Shown: positions 13,385 through 25,070 of the stretch, piece by piece
Numbering within the stretch: position 1 is the first letter of the stretch
How the letters are laid out: each line of letters starts with the position of its first letter
DNA from: Undaria pinnatifida
Taxonomy: Eukaryota > Sar > Phaeophyceae > Laminariales > Alariaceae
NCBI GenBank assembly: GCA_012845835.1
Contig: JABAKD010000001.1
Span: 6,424,476-6,488,475 of the forward strand
Length of the DNA stretch: 64,000 nt
Reading direction: 5' to 3'
The notes under the pieces: model-generated
The model's database searches: none
Seen by the model: only the letters and a program-made list of their open reading frames with translations
What the model was told of the DNA's origin: nothing
Made by a program: the position numbers and the translations under genes

Positions 13385-13625
13385 CGCCCCGGTGGTCTAG
13401 TGGGGTTACACACTATTAATACTACCGTTGGTCCTTGAGTTAAATAATCACCGCGTTGTGAGCTTTGTTGGCTTTATTTATTTGCAGAAATAAATGAGAA
13501 ACAAAGGATCAACTAACTGCTGAAATCGCCCAGCAGCGTGGGTAGGTACAATTCGACGCGAATCGACGAGGGGAGAAAATGCCGAATTCTTCTCGAGATA
13601 GAAATTAGGGCATGTACCGTAGTGG
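13385..13625 (+). repeat. tRNA-like SINE, family B copy 1
   Basis: Starts CGCCCCGGTGGTCTAGTGG (A box) and shares a tail with the copy at 16552: CAGCAGCGTGGGTAGGTAC, CGACGCGAATCGACGAGG and TTCTTCTCG. The B box is damaged in this copy. Confidence 0.7.
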
Positions 13626-14179
13626 GGATGGGGGAGGGGAGTCCGCTATATGACCCCGGGTCTGAGTTTATGACCCTGGATCTAAGTTATACTACTGGCA
13701 GGGCGAGAGTAGTGTGACCATCACAATAAATGGGATGGGACAAAGAAAATAAGTGAGGTGTATTACCGCTGCTGTAATGATACGATACCCAAGCAAGTTG
13801 CACCGATCGACTCGATCTGGACCGACTGCTGTATATTATGCAATTGGTCCATGTACAACTTCTTTAATCACAGGCCAGTATGAGATGATAGTCACTGAAC
13901 TTGCTGAACTTCTTAGTGAGTGGTGGCTTCCTCTATCCACGAACCCCGGCCGAGCCGATCAATCGAAGGTTGGGTTACACTGTGCGGGGTGGTATCGAGG
14001 CAGGGGGTCAAATGAAATGTCCGCGTACCTCGGGGTTGGGGTATACGAATAAAAATTCAGCAGAAGCGCGAGTTGCGCCATTTTTTTCTATTTGAAAATT
14101 CCGTGAAGGATTTCTAACCCGGGGTTGGACCCTGTTCTGTGGTGCTGGCGTTGTATACTAACCTCAGCTAGCTAAAGCT

Positions 14180-14960
14180 TCCACACCGTGCGGTGTGGTG
14201 TCGACCTGGGAGAAGTCGGTTTTCGTCCCCGGTTTGTTGGCGTTGATGGGGTATGGAAGGATTTCTGGAACGGCGATGGGGCCCTATCCTCATCGGGTGC
14301 GTCGAAACGCCCCCCGCCCGTTTGCTGGTCAATCTCCTCCCCGGGTGTCCCTGGCTCTACGAGCTGCACAGCCACTCAACGATAAGCTAATGTCAAAAAT
14401 AGATTATTGTCGCACAATCGTACGGAGCTGGGTCGACCCGCGGGAGAAATTGGTTATCGTCCTCCGTTTGTCAGGATTTCTGAAACGGGCACAGGACCCT
14501 ATATCCTCCCATGATGGCGTTGCCCTTATGTCCGAGCCCCAGCCAATCAGCGGGAAGCGAATATGGTTGGGGTTCCACGTCGTGCGGAGTGGTGTCGACA
14601 CGGGAGGTCATCGTTATTGTTCCCGCGTTTTTGGAGCTGTAGAGATTCGGGGTTTCATGAATCGGGGAGGGGACCCTATCTTCCCCGTGTGCGACGGAAA
14701 TGCCTTCCATTGATGGGCCTCTATCCGCCTAGGACTGTGCTGTGGAGCTCGAACCAATCAGCGATTAGCCAACGGGGTTGGGGTTTTCTCAAAGTGCAGG
14801 GTGGTGTAGACCCGAGAAATCCCGGTTTGCTTCCCCGGTTGACGGAAGTTCTAGATATGTGGAATGACCTCTGGACCGGGGATGGGACCCTGTATCCTCC
14901 CGAGGTGGAGCTGGCTCAACATGCGAACCATGGCCAATCAGAAAATCGGCCGGTGGGGTT
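14180..14960 (+). repeat. Tandem repeat, unit about 190 bp, four copies
   Basis: Units start near 14180, 14410, 14573 and 14785. Each has GTGCGG/GTGGTGTCGACCCGGGAGA-like bases, then GGACCCTATCCTCCC and an AACCAATCAGCGA-like end. Divergence is high and frames are broken. Confidence 0.65.
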
Positions 14961-15463
14961 GGGTATTTGGCACTTTATTCTATATTGCGATATTTGTGTG
15001 GGCACTTTGTGATGTCTAAAACTGAATATGGCGTTTTTCCACACTGGAGTCATCAAGGGCCCAAGACTCGAGACGAGACGAAGCAAGGTCCCGTCCGAGA
15101 CCCAGAGCAGCGTAGGGCACCAGCTGCCAGGGGTGTGAGAGGAGGCATGCACGGCATGGGCCAGATAACGTTGCCTGCAACAACTGCCCGCCACAGTATA
15201 AACGCGCGGACGGACGCTGAGCGAGACAAGCGCGAAGTGCGTTTTTTTTTTTTCGGGCGGTATACGCCCGAGATATTCTTGGATCTTGGCATATGTTGAG
15301 CTTGAACGAATAAATAAGAGACAACATTTCCAAAAACTGGCATCATTTCCAAATTGGAATCTATTTTTTTTCCCGGTGTCGCTTTTTTAATGGTGGCCTC
15401 AAAGCGCTTGCCCTATCGTATATAGCTATTACCACTGCTGCTGTGTGTCGTTGCCTTTCGGCT

Positions 15464-15930
15464 CATTGGGTATAGTGCTACGTAACCAACGAAGGATGTG
15501 TAGTGAGTACGATTCTCACCGAGATCATATTTGGTATTCAGGAGCGCGCGAGCTGGAGAAATTATGAATGGTTATGATAGCTGCTATTAATATTAATACT
15601 GTTCTCCTGAGTACTACTAACTGTAGTACGTGGACAAGGGAAAGCTCCGGAGATCCCTCTTACGAAGTCAGTGAGGATTAATTAAAGAACTCGAAAACGT
15701 ATTTGGTTGGTATTTTAGCATAACCTACTGAGTTACTGAGTCAAGTGACAGTGGGTAGTGCTATGTGTCGTGAGTTCGATTCTCACCGCCTTCATATTTG
15801 TCTTTTTCGAGCGTGCGCGATGACGACATTATGAATGGTTATTTGGCAGTTTAACATACGGAGTATTATGTAGCACTACCCACTGAGCTACTGAGTCATG
15901 TGATTTCGTAGCTCAGTGGGCAGTGCTGCA
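15464..15930 (+). repeat. tRNA-like repeat family D, two copies plus partial heads
   Basis: CAGTGGGTAGTGCTA then GAGTTCGATTCTCACCG (B box) occurs at 15740-15845, with a diverged copy at 15464-15570, both followed by a conserved GCGCGA...ATTATGAATGGTTAT tail. Partial head-to-head A boxes lie at 15870-15930. Confidence 0.6.
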
Positions 15931-16137
15931 GGATTTCTCGGTCAAGTCACTTTGTTCGAAGGGCGCTGTCCAACGCCTTCTTTATCCGTCCCCTATAGCT
16001 GATCGTGAACGCGTACTACTTACGGGAGGTAAGAAACACATCCGAGAATAGCGGGGACGGTTTTGGATTTGGATTCCTGGGCAGTTCTTTTTCCGAGAAC
16101 GGGTCAACGCGTACTAATCGATGACACAGCAGCGATC

Positions 16138-16153
16138 TATAGTAGTAGTAGTG

Positions 16154-16199
<46 letters not shown>

Positions 16200-16216
16200 C
16201 AGTAGCAGTAGTAGTA
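16138..16216. repeat. (TAG)n microsatellite
   Basis: About 26 near-perfect trinucleotides. Frames read as poly-Ser, poly-Tyr or poly-Leu. Confidence 0.95.
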
Positions 16217-16334
16217 ATAGGTATCTTGACAACATGTGTGCGTGAGCAATCGATGATACAGCAGTAAATAATCTGTAATGATAGTCGACGATATATACCT
16301 GGTACGCTGTTTTCAAATTCCGAGCTTCAAGAGC

Positions 16335-16425
16335 AGCAGTTGTTGTTGTTGTTGTTGTTGTTGCTCTCACATTAACTCGCATAATCAAGTCCGCGGTCAC
16401 AAGACAGGCTCCATCAGTAGATAAT
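16335..16425 (-). repeat. Dispersed repeat I ((GTT)n plus AACTCGCAYAATCAAGTCCG)
   Basis: A GTT run followed by a conserved 45-bp segment ending GGTCACAAGACAGGC. Related copies: 20400-20480 (plus), 23840-23905 (minus) and a diverged one at 42500-42580 (minus). Confidence 0.6.
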
Positions 16426-16551
16426 AATGTTGACTGACACCACAGGCAACACCTCTCTAGGTAACGCGGGTCAACCATCGTAATATTATGCAATATGGGG
16501 GAATGTAATCTCTATGCAAAGATCCTGTTTTGTTTTAATCAATTGTCAGCC

Positions 16552-16790
16552 GGCCGCCCCGGTGGTCTAGTGGTCTTACCCTCGAATACCACTAAGGTTT
16601 GTTTGTCCTTGAGTTCGATACCCACCACGATGAGATTTGACTTCATTTGCAAAAATGCAAAAAAAAAAGGGATCAACTGCTGAGAGCACCTAGCAGCGTG
16701 GGTAGGTACGTTTCGACGCGAATCGACGAGGGAAGAAAATGCTGGGTTCTTCTCGCGATAAAAATGAAGGCACGTGCCGAAGCGCCCGTG
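16552..16790 (+). repeat. tRNA-like SINE, family B copy 2
   Basis: A box GGTGGTCTAGTGG and intact B box GAGTTCGATACCC lie about 50 bp apart at the 5' end, followed by a tail shared with the copy at 13385. Confidence 0.72.
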
Positions 16791-16801
16791 ACCACGCAGA
16801 T

Positions 16802-17516
16802 GTTAAGATACGGCCTCGAAACGCCTGGAATTATCCCAATTTGAGATCATTTGGATGGGTTTCGTATGATAAGGTTGGCGTTTTGTATTCGGGAAAGTTA
16901 GGAAATAGATCGGAGGCACGTGCCTCCGATCTCAAAAGCTATCCGGGGCTCTGGTGGAATCGAATAAAGCTACGTCTCTACGAAGGCAAAGAAAGCGAGT
17001 ACTCTCCGAGGACCTGCTCAATTGGCAAACCTGCAGGGGGCACTCTGTGTCCCCACCCATAACCTCACAAATGGCGTCGTCTAGATTGACTTTATATTGT
17101 GGCAGCGAACGCGAGGCGTCCCGCGCGGTAGAGTGGAAGTGGGTTTTTCGGAGCCGCATCTTCGACTCATGGCCTAGTTCGTAGAACCGGAGTTTCCCCG
17201 AATCTCCCATATTTCTGCATATGCGACTCATCAGGGTGGGCTAGTGTTAAGATGCGGCCTCGAAAGGCCTGGAATTATCCGAATTTGAGATCATTTGGAT
17301 GGGTTTCGTATGATAAGGTTGGCCTTTTATGATCGGGAAAGTTAGGAAATAAATCGGAGGCACGTGCCTCCGATCTCAGAAGCTATCCGGGACTCTGGTG
17401 GAATCGAATAAAGCTACGTCTCTACGAAGGCAAAGGAAGTGAGTACTCTCCGAGGACCTGCTCAATTGGCAAACCTGCAGGGGGCACTCTGTGTCCCCAC
17501 CCATAACCTCACACAG
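16802..17516 (+). repeat. Repeat G: two tandem copies around a 22-bp palindrome
   Basis: Copies at 16802-17090 and 17248-17516 and a third at 22436-22725 are about 280 bp long and highly alike. Each carries a perfect palindrome, ATCGGAGGCAC and its complement (16909-16930, 17353-17374, 22543-22564). The minus strand reads VCQLSRSSEST and LCLRRDVALFD in the copies at 16.9 and 22.6 kb. Confidence 0.8.
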
Positions 17517-19289
17517 ACCAATCAATGCGACAGCCTTCAGGTAACAACAAAGCTCTCTTCTTCTAAAACCTCGTCAGCTGACATGGCTCCATGTCGACTT
17601 TTGATGCAAACCGACTTTGCATCCTGTCAACTTCGAACCTCCATTGATTGCCACGGGGACAGCAGTGCAGTCTCTTCATTAATGCCAAGTCCTCTCTCGT
17701 TTCGCCTAGAGGCGACGCAGGTTCTTAATATTGTTTTCGGTATTTTTGTTTGATACCGGTATACGCCAACTTTTACTTGGCGGCGCATTCAACAACAGTG
17801 TGTTTCGCCTATCCTTGCCTTCTCTGTTGTATATGACGTTTTTCTTCTGTCAAAGTATGACCTTCATAATCCCATGATCGTATTAAACTCTTGGCATTTC
17901 TTTGAAGTTCAATGAATGCCAAATCGGACAGCTAACTCGTCGAAATGCTGCCCTGCCATACCCATGCGGAGCCCTTGTGCGTTTATAAAATCACTGCTGA
18001 AATATTTATTTGAAATGAAAACAAATCTGGCCAATTCACCTCTCTCGGAAGTAGTCGATTTCCACCCGAGTTCCATCCGGTAGCGCAGTTCTAATCGGAA
18101 GGCATTGCAGGCAATCTGCCGTTCCTGCTGACGGCGCCGATATGCTTCCGTAACAAGAAGCCATGACTCCTCTGCGTGGCGAGTACAACTCGAGCTACTG
18201 CTTTGTGCGGCGATGGTAGATTTTCGCCAAATTTCCACAACCCCGAACCCCTACTTTTGGGGCTAAACTTCACCTGTGAAAACCTTGGTGCGCTGACTTT
18301 TTTGCTTTTTTCGAAGCCAGTTGCAGAAGAGGCTCCGCCGTTCACCGTTCACCGTGCATCACAACAAGCTTCGCCCCACATACACCCAGGTAAGTGAACT
18401 CGGGGTGATATAGGATAGAACGGCACGAACAGTCGCTGAGGAGTCGGTGTTGCAGCGACAGCGCGTAGCCACGTAGCGAAGAAATTGAGTGAAGCGAGCT
18501 GTGAAGCTCTACGAGTTCGGCAAGCACTCCGTACTCTCACATCAAGGTTGAGCCTGTATGTGTATCTAGACGCAGCTCGATGATCCCTCTCATGAGCCCT
18601 TCTAGCAGGCCCTATGCACACATGTGCATCTTGCTGAGACAGCTGTGCTGTGGAAGGTCGTGTATTGGAGTTGTAGCTGCGCTATGATCAGCTGGTGGGT
18701 CCTCTCGAGGCCGATATATTCGAAAGATGCGCAGCAAGTAGTGCGCCGACTTTTGAAAGACTGCTCGTGCTGCTGCGCTGCTGCTGCGGTGTTGCTGCGG
18801 TGCTGCCGCTGCTGATACGCTGCTACTCGTGTAATACTGGCTTTTTTTTCTGCTGCTGCTGCTGCTGTGCTGCTTGTCCGCTTGTCTGGTCTACCACATC
18901 AATATGATCGTCCGTGACCACAACAATACCCAGGCAGGCGGCCACTATCTGCTGCTGTCTAGCATATAGACAGAAAGATGGGGCGTGTCGTATAATGTTC
19001 GTTGGGAATACGGATACGGTGCGAAATTTCGAGGACTCACTCAATTGATACGCGACGATCTTTTCGTGCACCACTGTGGGCTGAACTTTAAACACCGGAC
19101 GATCTAAATATTAGTATGTCAACGGTATCTATATTTTCGTTGATAGTGGAGTATCATGGCACAACCGAAAGCGGAATACGGAATATGCTCCTTCTCTTTA
19201 TTTCATTGTCTTTTCGTCGTGTCACATTATCGTACCGTGTGTGATGTCCTGTCATCAGATCGTAGGATACGTCAACAGAACAACACAAC

Positions 19290-19500
19290 AGCAACAACAG
19301 GCTACCCCTCTTTGAACGTGCACGACTCGAACCGCCTCCAGCACCACACACCCAGGAACCCATTTCGACATTTGAAAGAGCAGCGTAAACACCACAGCAT
19401 AAGACCATCGCACCAGGCCACACAGCAGACACGCAGACCACACAGCAGGCATGTCCCTGATCGATTTTGCCGGGAGAATGGTCGTGCATTCAGACAGTAA
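19290..19500 (-). repeat. Dispersed repeat J, inverted relative to 21300-21530
   Basis: CTACCCCTCTTTGAACGTGC and the CAGACACGCAGACCACACAG segment match the complement of 21330-21530. Both lie near a GTTCGTTGGSAATA word. Confidence 0.6.
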
Positions 19501-19944
19501 CAGCTGTGCCGTCGATGTCGAGAGGATGCGTACACGTATATGGGCAATTACGGGGCTGGCGGTACGTGTGTTTGCCCTCTCACTCGAGTTTTACTCGCGA
19601 TAATTTATTACTGTGTGGTGCCGACATGATGAAGCACTCGAAAATAGTCGTGCTCGCGTACTCGCTAGCGCGTACGACGAGGGGGGAGGGGGGGAGGGGG
19701 GAGGGGGAAAGAGAGGAAGGGGGGAGGGGGGGAAGGGGGAGCGTCATGCCCAAGAGACTGAAGTCTGGGTTTGGCCATCATCGTATTGAAAGTTGTGGGC
19801 CTTCTAATGGCCGTCATAAGATAGCGTAAGACCGCCCTGACTTTTTCGCCATGTTGCGTTCTCTCCCAGGTGCCATTGATGATGGACGTGATACCCTCTG
19901 TTAGCCCAATGTCATCCTTAGCCAGTTCCCAGGGTCTGCTAGTA

Positions 19945-20145
19945 TGACGTTTTTCTTTCTTTTCTTTTTCTTCTTCTTTCTTCTTTTTTTCTCTTTTTCT
20001 TCTTTCCTTGCTCTCCTGTCTTGTCTTTTCTTGCTTTTCTTGTCTTTTTCTTCTCTTTGCGTGCCTTTTTCGTTCTGTTTCGTTTTTCTTCTGTTTTCTT
20101 TCCTTTCCTTTATCTTCTTTTCTTTTCTTTGTTTCTTTTCTCCAA
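19945..20145. repeat. Polypyrimidine (CTTTT) tract
   Basis: About 200 bp almost wholly C and T on the plus strand. The Phe/Leu/Ser frame is low complexity. Confidence 0.9.
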
Positions 20146-22435
20146 TTGAATTGACTTACGCCTGTCGTGCGTATACGTAGTGATAGATACTACGTGTAAT
20201 ATATAGTCTTCCTTGGGTGGCAATCGGAATAGTTGGGTTCCCCAGGCGTGAGTAGTGAGAAGTATGCCCGGCCTGGACCTGGCACATCGTAGACTGACTC
20301 CCGATTTCACTTCTATATGTTTCTGGTGGAGGCATGAATTGCGTCAGCTGTGATATATGCGTGTACCACCTTGGGTTGTGTGTGTTTTTCCCTGGGGTAT
20401 TCCTCAGCTCCAGAGTGACTGGAGCCTGTCCTGTGACCACGGACTTGATTGTGCGAGTTAATGTGAGAACAACAACAACAACGACGAGCAGGAGGAGTAG
20501 AATCGTAGCCGTACGTAGAAGGAAGGAGGCAGCATCACCCATACTCGGACTCGTACGTGTGACCTCTCAATCTGAGAGCAAGAGAGTTGAAAATCTAAAT
20601 CTACGAGATTTCAACAGCAGGAGTAATAAAACAGTAGAACAGAGTAGATACCGGTCACAAAGTTTATCTATCCCTCGGGAGCTCTACAGCTCTAATTTAT
20701 TTTCAAGCTCTCTTATTGTTGCTGGGAGTATAATTCAATCCGTCATCATTGTACTACTGTTGTTGTGCCCAGCAGCAGCAAGCAGCAGCTAGCGAGGCAT
20801 TGCAGCCGTCAAGCCATCACTGCCACCACCACCACCTGGTGGTCCACCATCGTCCCCATGGTCGGTACGGCGACCAATCCCGCCTAAGAGCGGTATATGC
20901 GCGGGCAGTGCCGTGTAGGGTATATCTTGGTCTGTGCCTGTTTGTGTTCCTGCGCTGCGTTATACCGCCGCCCGCTGTCGCCGCCTTTTTTTTTTTTTTT
21001 CTATGAAGGCTGGCGTGGTCTGTCTTCGAAACGCAACATGTAAACGCAAAAAGCATCCATCTCATCGGGGTTCTGAGATTTTAAAGATTGACCCTGGTCT
21101 GACCATACATCACCGAGGCAGGCGGGCGTGTGGCGTGAAACCAGACACATGCGGAGACGGCCCTTGCTCGTGTCATACGCGATACATGGACAGAGCAGTC
21201 ACAGCGCACGGAAAGAAATCCGTATGTGGGCGACAAGCTGTAAAGTAAAAGTAAACGGAATGATGGGGACGGGCACATTTTGAAAATCAAACGCTTGACG
21301 ACGTGATTCTCCCGGCAAAATCCTCAGGGACATGCCTGCTGTGTGGTCTGCGTGTCTGCTGCGTGATCTGCTGTGTTGTCTGATTTTGCGCGTACTGTGT
21401 GGCCTGCTGCGATGGTCTAATGCTATGGCGTCAGCGCTGCTCTTTCAAGTGTTGAAATGGGTTTTTGGAGGCGGTTCGAGTCGTGCACGTTATTTTTGCA
21501 AGTGCGTCGTGCAAAGAGGGGTAGCCAGCAACAGCAGTTTATTTCGCCAGCGGAAGGCGGAAGGAGGAAGTCGACATGCTGGGCTGCTTGTCTCCTTATC
21601 TGTGCTACAGCAGCAATATAATGTCAGCATGTGATGGTCCGTGAACCAACGCACTTTCAACACCAAACGGGCGACACCGACATATCGTACCGTCAATAGG
21701 AAGATGGTATACCTGGTATCGCATACCTGGTATATCGTACCGTCCATAGAGAGTTGTGTGGTCCTTGTAACCAATATGTTCTGATGGGGTCAGCTCACGC
21801 TATCACTTGAAGTGGAATCCGAAGGGTGCGCCAGCTAGCGTTGGGTTGCGAAAGCAACTGAGTTAAATCGACACACGACGCGTATGAAAATACGTGGAAG
21901 TGTGGTGAGCTTAAGCATTATTTTTACCCAACCGCCGGAGGATAAAAAAAAAAAGGAAAAAAAATGTTCGTTGGCAATAAGAGTATAATCACCAGTAGGT
22001 ATTGAAATTCAGTCTCAATAACGATACTTGAACGCGAAGATCTTCGGGGGACAACGACTTGGCGACCTGGTGGCAGCAGCCTGACCAAAGACGTAAGTTT
22101 TTTTTTAGTGGCCTGCGCACGGGCAGCCTCAATCACTAGACGTTTTACTGACTTCGTTGTCGGCATTCAGTGTAGTGTTGGACTGCATCATTGGATTCTA
22201 CGTTGTTAACAGCCAGTCTATTGGACTGCATCCGTATTCTGGGCAGGAAGCAAGCGGGGCGTCAGAGCGTTCCGAGGCCAACCCCCCCCCGCCGCCCCGA
22301 CTTGAGAGGAGGCTCCCGCCGGAGTTGAAAAGTGTGTTTTTTCGCTGAATTTATCATATCTCTCTCCGTCGTGCTCCCCGAACTTGTTTGCACGGTTTCG
22401 GTCAAATACTACTATTTATTATTCATTGAGTGCTG

Positions 22436-22770
22436 TCAAGGTACGGCCTCGAAAGGCCTGTAATTATTCGAATATGAGATTATGTGGATGGGTTTCGTAT
22501 GATATGGTTGGCGTTTGATATTCGGGAAAGTTGAGAAAATAGATCGGAGGCACGTGCCTCCGATCTCGGAAGCCATCCAGGGCTTTGATGGAATCGAATA
22601 AAGCTACGTCTCTACGAAGGCAAAGAAAGTGAGTACTCTCCGAGGACCTGCTCAAATGGCAGACCTGCGGGGGGCACTCTGTGTTCCCGCCCAATAACCT
22701 AACAAATGGCGTCGTCGACAGACGATGTTTTTTTTGGATTGTGGGTTCGAGTCCCCCATCCACCATAATA
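22436..22770 (+). repeat. Repeat G copy 3, followed by a tRNA 3'-half-like end
   Basis: Matches the copies at 16.8-17.5 kb, including the palindrome at 22543-22564. It runs into GTGGGTTCGAGTCCCCCATC and CACCA at about 22741-22766, which resembles a tRNA T arm and acceptor end; the 5' half of a tRNA is not apparent. Confidence 0.6.
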
Positions 22771-22829
22771 ATCCCCCCCGCCCCCACACCCCCAACCCAT
22801 CCCAACCCCACCCCCTCGAACACTCCACC

Positions 22830-23450
22830 CTCTCTTTACTCACTGATTGTACGACTTACCCCAGGATATACATGATAAACTGATGTATTATTTAAAACCG
22901 TCACATTTATCCCCTCAAAATAATGTATAGTTTCCAGGCACATATTGAGCTGCTCCCCCCGCCCCTCCCCCCCCCCCCCCCCCGCCCCAAATAATATACT
23001 GGTGCCAAAACCGTCAGATTTATCCCCTCGAAAGGATTTATAGCTTACATGCACAAATTGCCCCCTTCCCCCCCCCCCCCCCCCCCCCTCCAAACCCGCT
23101 CGTTTTTGATCAAAACCAGGCCCCCACGTCCTTCAAAACTCCGCCCCACCCCCCTCACCGGTTATTCGACTTACAAGATTCACTTGATAAAAGGATACAT
23201 TTCCCTTCACAGCTGTCAGATTTTGTCCCCCTCAGAAACGGGTTTTATAGTTTCCGCGCACAGACTGACTAAAATCATCCTGTTGACCCTGATAGCTACA
23301 CTGTAGTTGTAAGGGGAGTCGCCGACCTATATCCTTAATGAGGACACACAACTCGTAATGCGCGCGATCGGAGTATCACACACAGCTTGCAAAGATGAGT
23401 TTCGACGAAATCTTCGATCTCACAGCTGGAGTGTATTTTCATTTTTTATA
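22830..23450 (+). repeat. Composite repeat ending in element E
   Basis: Three units near 22860, 23010 and 23170 share TCAGATTTRTCCCCTC and TATAGTTTCCRSGCACA words, broken by poly-C runs, and lead into a full E copy at 23312-23445. The same order, reversed, is found at 63585-63870. Confidence 0.65.
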
Positions 23451-23908
23451 ATAAACTTTTTCAGACTTTCCCCACGTCGAACTTGAAAAACCACTCCCCC
23501 CGGTATCCTCAGGAAATGAAACGGCTTGGATATTGACAGGTCCGCCCGTATATCTGGCCGACCTTCTATCCCGCCGTTTCAGGGGGGAAGTGTTGTAAGG
23601 CTTAGTTTGGGTAAACTATTGGTCAACCTTTTGCAAGTGGTCAAATGGACTAATACCCCACTAATACCTTGACAAATGGCGTCGACGGCAGGATACTTGG
23701 GAGTACGCAGGATCAAATATTCTTGCAATATGGACTGGCCTAGACTTAACCCATGTCCAACTCCTAAATTTATCCTATTGTAACTCGTAAGTGTTTTGTC
23801 CCCATGCCGGGACTGCGGTCCTAAAAATGTCAAACATAGTAGATGCTGTTGTTGTTTTTGTGCTCAGACCAAATCGCACAATTAAGTCCGTGGTCACATT
23901 TGTTAACC

Positions 23909-24050
23909 CCTTGACAACTGGAAACCCATTTTTTGGGACAAATTATTTGGATTTAGTATGGGGAGGGGTTCGGGGCCCTTGACAACTGGAAACCCGTTTT
24001 GGGGGACAAAATTACTTGTATTTAGTATAGGGAGGAGTTCGGGGCTCTAA
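23909..24050 (+). repeat. Tandem duplication of about 70 bp
   Basis: CCTTGACAACTGGAAACCC occurs twice, each followed by GGGACAAA and TTTAGTATRGGGAGGRGTTC. Confidence 0.8.
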
Positions 24051-24159
24051 AGGGGTTAAACACCCGCCGCAGTCACTCCGGGGTGGAAGAATACCCCTGG
24101 AAAAAGATAAGGCAAAGCAAAAAGTGGTATTATGATACACGTATTATATGCCAGGTATG

Positions 24160-24430
24160 TCACAGCTGAAGCAAGTCGTACATTCGCCACAAAGATAAAA
24201 TGAAATCCGAAGTCGGCGTACTTACTAGTACGTAACCAAGAGGTCTAGACGGGCACATATTAAACGTTTCAAGACTCACAGCCGAAGCCATGTCACAGCT
24301 GAAGCAAGTCGTACATCCGCCGCAAGAAGAAAGGAAATCCGAAGTCGGTGTGCTTATTAATAGTAATACGTATATATCAGGTCTAGACGGGCACATGCTA
24401 AACATTTCGAGACTCACAGCCGAAGCCTAC
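24160..24430 (+). repeat. Direct duplication of about 130 bp
   Basis: ATGTCACAGCTGAAGCAAGT begins both copies (near 24158 and 24289). Each continues through GAAATCCGAAGTCGG and GGTCTAGACGGGCACAT to ACTCACAGCCGAAGCC. Confidence 0.85.
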
Positions 24431-24762
24431 CACACCGCATGCCAACCAGGAAATGTATCATGTAAGAGTTTCTTAGGGCTAGTAAGCTTCCCAGTGAACA
24501 CATACGTGAGCTCTCCTGCAAGGGGGGGGGGGGTGGCAAAGATAGCGACGTCCTACTGCTGGTACGAAATCCACTGGTATTTTTTATTTTTGTGCCGGTA
24601 CACACAGCGCTAAGATTTTAGATATGCAGAATAATTTACAGAGTGTCCCTTATATTTTTCATGAGACTACGATATTACATACCAGGTACGTATGATGTGC
24701 ACATATCCATGATACCGGGTACAAGATAGAGATATCGTACTGACTTGTATGTACGACAGTTT

Positions 24763-25070
24763 TGTTTTATTTTCTCACACATCTACTTTCCAGCTTCTGG
24801 ACAAGCCGTGGTCACAGGTGTCGTCCCTTCTTTTCCCCCCGTACTTGCCTTCTTTTTTTATCGCGCATAGGGTTCAGCAATCCTGCTGCTCGTCGACTTT
24901 TCATCGAGTGTTGCTAACTCACGTTTTCCCGCTTTCCGCAGGTAAATTTTGCACAAGAAAATGTCCCTACGAATGTGCACGAATATGTACTCGGGGGGAT
25001 CCGAACTCATGAAACTGACCTATACCAGGCTCGAGGATAACCTGATACGCCACCAGGGCGACCGGCCACA
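24763..25070 (-). repeat. tRNA-like SINE, family C, near full length
   Basis: About 300 bp matching 47053-47362 in the opposite orientation. Its B-box-like region has a GTTCGGATCC change. Tail includes GTGACCACGGCTTGTCC. Confidence 0.7.

Noticed and set aside
22728-22770. Candidate tRNA gene
   Set aside because: Only a T arm and acceptor-like 3' half are present; no pairing 5' half could be found.
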